Below are positions 57,117-64,000 of a stretch of DNA of 64,000 bases, in pieces. How positions within the stretch are numbered: the stretch's first letter is position 1; the number at the start of each line of letters is the position of its first letter. This DNA is from Diploscapter coronatus (Eukaryota; Nematoda; Chromadorea; Rhabditida; Rhabditidae), in assembly GCA_964036155.1 (NCBI GenBank), contig OZ038422.1, forward strand, positions 16,639,201 to 16,703,200, in the 5' to 3' direction. A program made the position numbers and the translations under genes. The notes under the pieces are model-generated. The model searched no databases. It was not told where the DNA came from and was given only the letters and a program-made list of their open reading frames with translations.

Positions 57117-57128
57117 CTATTGAGTGCC

Positions 57129-60100
57129 ATGCTAATTCGCTTAGCAGTGGTACTTGCTGCGATCCCGATGCTCCACTGTGTCGCATCCGAATCGACTTCA
57201 TGCGGATTGCTCCTAAATCGAAGTCTGCCTATTTCATCAGCAACGACGAAGAACTCAGATGGTGAGATATGTTCCATTTAAAAATTACGTAAATCTGATG
57301 ATAAATCGAATTTTGACTCGAGACTATTTTACAAGATATTCGAAATAACACAATTTCGAATATTATATTTATCATTCAAATCAAATGAACAAGTAGATTT
57401 TCAATTCAAGCTTTGCTTCTCCACAAAAGTATACTCTTACCGAAATTTTTCTATTTCATATTTGATTTTCAAATGAATGTTTTCAGCGATTCAAATATGC
57501 TCATCAACTTCCTGCTGTTCCTCCGAAACAGAGCATCACTTGTTAGGCCGTTCCTCTCAGTTGTACACGACTCTTCTGCAGGACAACTTCATTCTGCTGC
57601 GTCATTCAGTCTACTCCCATCTGCAGTCCCTCAGAAGTGAGCGCACTTCCATTTCATCTTTTCTCTTCAAAGTTGATGACATTCTCTTTCAGCCTATTTC
57701 TACAATTCCATCAACAATTACGAAGATCAGTTCGATGAAATGTTCACGAGAACTTACGGATCGCTGTACACATCTAACAAAGAAGTATGGAGTTTTGATA
57801 GAATACGAGTCTATCTCTAGAAAGAAACCATTTTGATAAGTCGAATTCAAAACAAAAATTCACTAAATATCAAAATGTTCGAAATCAGAACTGTTAAAAA
57901 CCAAAATTTAGTTCATTCATACAATCAAGACGAAATAGTTTCAGATCTTCTCAGTGTTCTTCTCGCGACTTCGCACCTTTTCATCCCCAACTTCCACCAT
58001 AGACATTTCCCGAGCCACTCACCAACTCTTTCTGCAGATGTTTCACACCATGTTCACACTCCTCAATCCTTTGGCAAGTATTTTTATTATACAATAAAAA
58101 CAATGATTTTTTTCGTTGTATTCGTTTCATCAATATCATTTGAACGATATCGCTAAAAACTCGTAACATTTTTATATATGAGCAAAAGCAAATTTAGGAG
58201 TGCGAGATTTTCAATATGTACGTTGAAAGCTTGATCTTCATCAATTTTTGGTCTCAAAAATCTTACCATCGTCCATATTTCAGCTGCAAATCTCGGATGC
58301 TGAAAGGTCATGCATCGAGTCTCACTTCTCTACCTTGGCCCCATTTGGCGACATTCCCAATCGTCTGTCCTCGCTGCTCTCCCCCTCGCTCAATCACTTC
58401 CGACTCCTCCTTCATTCCCTCGATTCCACCTACGACATGCTGGATGGATTCTTCAATGTGAGTATTTCCGTTTCTGAGGAAAGATTAATCGATATCCTTC
58501 CTTTCCTCGATTGCATCAACAGTTCTTTTGTGATTGAGCGATGGCTAATTTCTGGCATCCATTTTCTCATTTTATCCTTTGTGAAATAATACCGCTTCTA
58601 TTGCCAGGTGCTACTCTCTCAGAGATACTTTTTTTGAGAAATATTTCGATAGATCTAATAAGCCCCTTTTCAGGTATCATCCACACCATCTTGTCTTCAC
58701 TCGTTCACTCGTCTGCACTCCTGTTCACTGTGCTCCAATCTGCTCTCCAAGCCCTGTGCCTCAAGCTGCATTTCGGTGGTTTCTTCCTGTCTGTCTGAGT
58801 TCCGACTCGTACACGGCAATTGGATCGAACTTATCGGTGAGTATCTTTCTTACTAACACATTTTTATTACTTCTTTCTAAATTCCAATAGAATGTGCGTA
58901 GTAGTTTTAAACCTTGCTTTATAAACTTTCATAATATCGCTAAATCTTCCATTTTGCACTACCCACTTTCGAACTCCTTTGTCCAATTTGTGTCTTTGCG
59001 TGTTTTCGTTTCCCTTCTCTGCCAAAATGACTGTCCCGCCAACTTTCATCCCTTTCGGCTAACTCCTCTCTTCCCTTTGCACTGGAATTGCCTCCCTTTC
59101 GGATCCTTTCATGCAGCCGCTTATCTCCTTATTTCCTGCAGTTCTTCTGCCCTGCAAATCGATTGATCCTTGCCTTCCCATTTATGTTGATGGCTGTAAA
59201 TGAGATGTCCTATCAGGACAACATATAAAAAGACAGCAACAAAACAGCTGAATATGTTTTCCATCTTGCAATCAAATATACCACCGACATCATATTCTTT
59301 GCAATCATAGTGATTTACAACCTTGTGGGATCAGAGTATATTGCCTATTCCATCTGAAAGTCATACAGGATTTCTCTATAGCTTAGATTATTTTCCAGCT
59401 AAAAATCTCCGAGGATATGCTGAAGTTCGGAAGTTTAAAAATCGGACTTTTTTCGATATCAGATTTATACACATTCGCCTTTATGCTCAGATATAATAGT
59501 CTGAATGCGTGAAATCGTTCGAACTTTTGACACATTCTGTAATTCCTTTTCAAATGCACGGATAATTAATTTTCTAGAAAGTATTTTTTTCCTACTCCAT
59601 CAATCAATAACTAGTTCATGTTAAGTCATTTGTATTCGAGGGGATTAGTTATAGGGGGTGAATGGTAGAAATAAATGGATGAAGGGACGGAATAAATGAG
59701 AACTGCCCGAATGAAAGGAACACCGCCCTGTGGCAGAGTAGGTCTGCTGCTATTCTGTCATTCATACTCTCCCCCACTCTCCTTCGTCTATCTCTATTTT
59801 TGCCATAATTAAGGGGGCCTACCTGCTCATTTCACATCACACAATCTAACAGAACAATGGAGGGATTTCTTAGAAACGAGAAAGACGTTATTTATTTTTG
59901 CTTTCAGATTCGCTACGATCTCTGTCTTCTCTTCTGCAGGAGACCTACAACGTGCAACATGCACTCAATCCGATTTCTGCAATCGTCAGCGAAGCTGTCA
60001 TGTCGTTGCAGGAGAAAGCGGATATCGTCAGTAATAAGGTGAGAATTTTTAAAATCTACACATTTATTGAGTTTTGTGATTTTGATGGGGAATAAGAAGC

Positions 60101-61832
60101 TGGTGGGCACGACGAGGGTGTCGAAAATACTTGAGACACCCCGTATCAATCCTCCATCTGCTCATATTTTATCGCTCGCAATCAATATTATTCCATCTTT
60201 GCAAATTAACCATAATTGCTCTGAAAATCGATGATCAATCATTAGTGCCCGAGACAGCTTGTTGCGAGTGGCTATGACTCTATTGGGCATTCGGATTGTT
60301 GGGGATTGGGTCAGATAAACACACCTGAAGAGGATAGAGAATATATTAGGAGATTGGAGATAAGATTGAGGCTAACATTGAGAAGAGAGGGTTAAGAACG
60401 CAGAATAAGACGTTCCTTCACTTTTACCCTTATGAGCAGATCAACTTTCATTAACGCGCGTGTACAAGTTTGACTCACAAAAGGAACACAAGGTAGAACT
60501 CGACCAATGCAAAAGAAGGAGTGACATGGCTCTGGGAAAGCTGCACAAATTGTGAATAAGCAGAATGCCATTCGAAAGTTTAATTAGAAAAAAGTAATGC
60601 AACAACGCCATTTGAATTTGAATAATGATAAAAGTCAGATTTTACATTTTAGGATATTTTTTTTCTAAATATTTCACTTTGCATCATTATTTTACTCATA
60701 AGTTTTGTAAAAAAAAATCCTCCCGTAGATAGCAAAAATCATAAAGGAAGGGTTAGAATTGGATGTGATTGAAATTATGTGCTATTCTTAGGAAAAAGCG
60801 TCATAAAATTATGTGAAGCCCTATAATTTTCAGGTGATCTCCCGCTGTCTGAGTGCGAACTCGGTGATGGAAGAATTCGATCTGCCTTACAGAAGGAAGA
60901 GGGAGACGATTCGCCGAGACACAGGGGCATTGCGATGGATCAGAGACGCAGAGCGACAGAGGCAAAGTGGAGCCAGGATCTATGCACAGATTGTCGCTGC
61001 TCTCCACAACAGGGTAGGTCAGAAACTGCTTGGGGATCTTGTTTACATACTCATGCAAGACTGTGCAATAGTCGATGAAACAAACACAGGAATGAGATAA
61101 GAGAGAGATTGACATCCAAATCGAACAGATTATTGGCATGTTTTGATTGGTTTGATACACAGAATACCAAATCTATTCAAACTTTAGGATGAAATAGGAT
61201 TTTTGTACATTATAATCAACAATAGAGAAATTTTTAATTCGAAAATCAATTCGATTTTTGTAGCTCCATTCCTGATATTGTTTTTCATCAATTTATAGAA
61301 GAAAAAAAACGAGAAATTTTCAATTCAGCTACGTGAACTACGAAATTTCTTCAATGATATCCCTTCCGATATATGCGTGAAGCATAACACATCTGAAGTG
61401 CCAGGGAAGAGATGTTGGAACGGAAAGGTAGAAGTTGAGGAGTCTGAAGCTGGAAAGGAATCTCATGCTGTCGAAATCGAGAAGCACATTTATCGAGGTA
61501 CGTAGAAGATATTGAATGCACAGAAGTATCGTAGAATACTTTAGGTCAATTTGTTGAACAACGAATGAAAATGAATTGGATAAGTGCTAAGATTCGGACT
61601 AAATTGAATGGCAAGGACTATCCGTTTGAAGGCAGTGGAGATGACGAAGATTATGTGAGTTCATTATTTTTTCTAAAAATTGATCCAATATCAAGATCTT
61701 TAGTTCATATCATCTGGAAATGATATCGATGATTCTTCAAGGGCTCAGTTTTCTAAATCCGACAGTTGCAATAATTCAATATTCCTACCTATATTACTAA
61801 TGTTTCTATCATTACGCTACATTTTCCTGTAG
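57129..61832 (+). CDS. Glypican (GPI-anchored heparan sulfate proteoglycan core protein)
   Basis: Exons 57129-57261, 57487-57636, 57693-57784, 57945-58073, 58284-58457, 58674-58836, 59908-60038, 60834-61013, 61329-61497, 61545-61654, 61704-61832 close in frame, giving 519 residues. Signal peptide, then the glypican N-terminal Cys cluster (CSSTSCCSSETE), LYTTLLQDNFILLRHSVY, DEMFTRTYGSLYTSN, LAPFGDIPNRLSSLL, a Cys-rich block (CLHSFTRLHSCSLCSNLL), ISRCLSANSV, an RRKR furin-type site (344-347), ICVKHN with CWNG, then glycan sites EGSGDDED (Ser about 471) and SSGND. The C-terminus is a GPI signal (SIFLPILLMFLSLRYIFL). Glypicans modulate BMP, Wnt and Hedgehog-type signals at the cell surface. I cannot say whether it is closer to worm LON-2 or GPN-1; no RGD was seen. 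The intron at 58074-58283 uses a GC donor (TTTG|GCAAGT). Confidence 0.93.
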
Positions 61833-62138
61833 CGACTTAAATAATTTTCCTTCAAAAACTATATAATTTGACTTGAAAAGAACTAGTCCTTTCTGAAACG
61901 TGTTGATATTCATGCGGGTATCAAAGATTTATAAAATCTCAACGATTGTGCTTTCATCGCGAAATTGTAAAAGTAGACAGAATCTACTTCAAAATGTATA
62001 AATAAAGCTTACTAAATTAGAAAATGTATCATAATTAAACAAATATTTTTGATGTAAATTTATAGATAGTAAGCCTAACATACCCGTAAAGCTTTTTCAA
62101 CACTGCTACTGAATGGTGGCAATAATTATTTCATTATG
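61833..62138. other. Short convergent intergenic region
   Basis: 3' ends of the glypican (plus) and fucosyltransferase (minus) genes face each other. AT-rich with AATAAA near 62001; nothing else. Confidence 0.55.
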
Positions 62139-64000
62139 TCATCCCATTCTATCATCAGATGTGTATTTGTTAACGAAGGATGAATCGCACTTTCCATCTG
62201 AATACCATTTGTGCGTGTTATGATATGTCTTCGGTAGTCCTCGAGGCAGCTGCAATCTTCTGCACAGCTCACAGAAACCCGTCGATTCGTCCATACCGGC
62301 CACAATTCTGGAAATTTGAAGCTTCATAATTTATAATTAAAAATATAACTGTTTTAAATACTTTAAAACATATAAGTAGAGTGATCAAATCCGCTCTTTT
62401 ACAAAAATACGCTTGTGGTAGGGACGTGGTAGTTTGAAACGAAAATTTAGGGAAGGAAGCACCTTTAAACCAAGAATATCATCAATGTCCATCCTCAAAT
62501 CGACGATATATCTGATAAAATGTTTCTACGTCAAAAATAAGTCTAAAATATTCAAGAATAAGGAGGCATATGCTATATTTCGCTTGCAAAAATGTCCATT
62601 TTGGATGATGGATTATTGTGATTTTTATCTTTTCTTCATAGATGCTTTATTTGCCAACCCAGATCACCTTATTGTACAGAAATTTTATCCAAAAAAGTGC
62701 TTTGGAAGTTTTCTCGGGGACCCTAAGTATGCACAAGGGTGAAAAAAACCTATTGAATTATTACAAACTATTTTCGACAAACCTATAAGTTTCCCTCCAT
62801 CTATGATATTCGAGGTATGACTCCTTGTCAGATGCGATTTGTTTTATTCTGAACACAAAGTCATCGAGGTTCTCGAAATCATCGATTGCAATGAATGTGT
62901 CATCGGGCACTCCAATGCGACTGTAGATCTGCCTGCTCATCACAATCGGCACGGCCATTCTTCCTTCAAGCGTTTCGTATAATTTCTCCGTCACATAATC
63001 GACACAATTAGAGTTTTCGAATGCCAGGTAGAATTTGTATCTTCTAAAACCAATTCAATCAAATTTCGAGAAAATTTATAATCACTTGATAAGATTCCTG
63101 GCACAGGCGTCCGCTTTCTTCGAAGACGTGTCGCAATTAGGTAATTTTGTTCCACATTCACCCCATTTATCTGAAAGATCTTCAAAATTTTCACAATACT
63201 TCATTTCTCTGCAATACGTTTACAGACTATAAATTTATGTAGTATTACAAAAAATGCAACATTCAATAGACAAACTGATTATGATTTTGCATAATTATCA
63301 ACCACTCACCAACTTTCAATCCAACCTGTTCCAGTTCATGAATAAGTTCTTTTCGTTTATTCGATGTCGCACAATTACTGGAGAGCCATGCAGCTAGGTG
63401 CAGACTTTCGTTCTTCATATCCCAAATTTCATCGAGATTAACATATTCTAAATTGTGAAAGTTTATATATTCTTTCAAACGAAACCCAGCCTTTCCTATC
63501 CAATTTAGCGAAATATCCATATGGATGCCACACATCAGAGTCCAATCGATAGGTCATCGTCCAATTTATGTAATCTAAAAGTAAATTAGATACAATAGTA
63601 ACTGTATCGAAGCGAACTTCTCTCGAATGTGAAATGGTCGTTGATCGGGGATTCGAGTGTCCAAGCAACGAAGATCTGTTCCGGGCCCTTTCGCGGTATT
63701 TGGTAACCACCTTTGAGGTAATTTCTGCTATGAAGTACAACAGCATCGGCTTTCGGATGATCACTCAAATTATTAGAAATGTGACAATAGTCCTACAAAA
63801 ATTCTAAATAGTTTCAATTTAGTATAAATTCTCACCCTAGTCGATTCACAGTTGTACAAAAATCGTTCATCGCTAATGGGAGTTCCAAAGAATGTCGTAG
63901 GGGCATAAATCAAAACTTTCTTTCGATTAACCCATTCAATAGTGTGCTTCTCCAAAGTCCAGGATCCATTCGAAGGAGTTATTGCCACATCGTCGAAGAC
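62139..64000 (-). CDS. Alpha-1,3-fucosyltransferase (GT10), 5' end outside window
   Basis: Exons 64000-63836 (partial), 63792-63618, 63574-63491, 63447-63310, 63170-63086, 63043-62783, 62307-62139. GT10 landmarks: AWTLESPIND, NWTMTYRLDSDVWHPYGYF, AAWLSSNCATSNKRKELIHE, YKFYLAFENSNCVDYVTEKL, YETLEGRMAVPIVMS and the C-terminal GFCELCRRLQ. The enzyme moves fucose from GDP-fucose to GlcNAc of N-glycans or related chains in the Golgi lumen. The N-terminal membrane anchor is not in the window. The intron 63490-63448 seems to start with GC (AAAG|GCTGGG), because no GT donor keeps the frame. The last intron carries a family A repeat. Lineage within the family (FUT-1 versus FUT-6 types) not determined. 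Confidence 0.92.
62390..62745 (-). repeat. Dispersed repeat family A, copy 4, in fucosyltransferase intron
   Basis: Minus-strand copy: TTTAGGGAAGGAAGCACCTT, GACGATATATCTGATAAAAT, CATTTTGGATGATGGATTAT, ending GGGGACCCTAAGTATGC. Same block order as copies 1-3. Confidence 0.75.

Larger units (their letters stand above)
52767..57128. other. Large intergenic region dominated by repeats
   Basis: Repeat B copy 2, a roughly 2 kb inverted repeat, a poly(A)-tailed insertion, then about 1.2 kb of plain AT-rich sequence, and a pyrimidine-rich stretch (57035-57116) just before the glypican start. No gene supported. Confidence 0.6.

Noticed and set aside
1..64000. tRNA, rRNA, CRISPR or bacterial-type defence systems
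   Set aside because: None seen by eye on either strand. Short direct repeats here lack the regular spacing of CRISPR arrays, and the genome is eukaryotic.

Overview
The window is eukaryotic and almost certainly from a rhabditid-type nematode that is not obviously C. elegans. The DNA is AT-rich. Genes are split by many short introns, often 42-60 nt, ending in the worm-type TTTCAG acceptor. Several start codons sit 4-30 nt after an isolated TTTCAG-like acceptor, as expected for spliced-leader trans-splicing. Two genes belong to nematode chemoreceptor families. I rebuilt gene models by hand from splice signals, reading-frame phase and protein-family motifs. Most models close in frame from start to stop.

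Layout. 1-545 (-): 5' part of a Max-like bHLH factor (MXL-3 type). 4384-5861 (-): secreted poly-glutamine protein. 7333-7572 (+): broken copy of the last two exons of the next gene. 8414-13904 (+): DEG/ENaC-like protein that begins with a signal peptide and a mucin-like linker and lacks the usual first transmembrane helix. 15446-20575 (+): calcium-independent phospholipase A2 with ankyrin and patatin domains. 22079-25187 (+): short ADAM-like protein whose zinc motif has lost its catalytic Glu. 26803-29623 (-): secreted vWA-domain protein with a damaged metal site. 32960-35893 (+): RCC1-BTB (RCBTB) protein. 37455-38205 (-): small secreted protein. 38682-39480 (-): SDR pseudogene. 39684-40887 (-): intact short-chain dehydrogenase with a signal sequence. 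42673-44729 (-): Sre-type chemoreceptor. 45205-45396 (-): fragment of a second Sre gene. 45705-47930 (-): Srh/Sri-type chemoreceptor. 49606-52766 (+): secreted helical protein that I do not recognise. 57129-61832 (+): glypican. 62139-64000 (-): alpha-1,3-fucosyltransferase, 5' end outside the window.

The genes are mostly unrelated neighbours on both strands, with no operon-like spacing. The clear local themes are tandem duplication followed by decay (DEG/ENaC, SDR, Sre) and dense small repeats. The repeats include a four-copy dispersed family, foldback elements, a hAT-like MITE, a roughly 2 kb inverted repeat, and a short poly(A)-tailed insertion with an 18-bp target duplication. Two inverted copies of one repeat bracket the chemoreceptor cluster.

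Four introns appear to start with GC instead of GT. Pyrimidine-rich stretches lie on the coding strand just upstream of several genes. I found no rRNA, tRNA, CRISPR array or bacterial-style system. The best candidates for unusual biology are the single-pass DEG/ENaC protein with a secreted ectodomain and the unrecognised 612-residue secreted protein.
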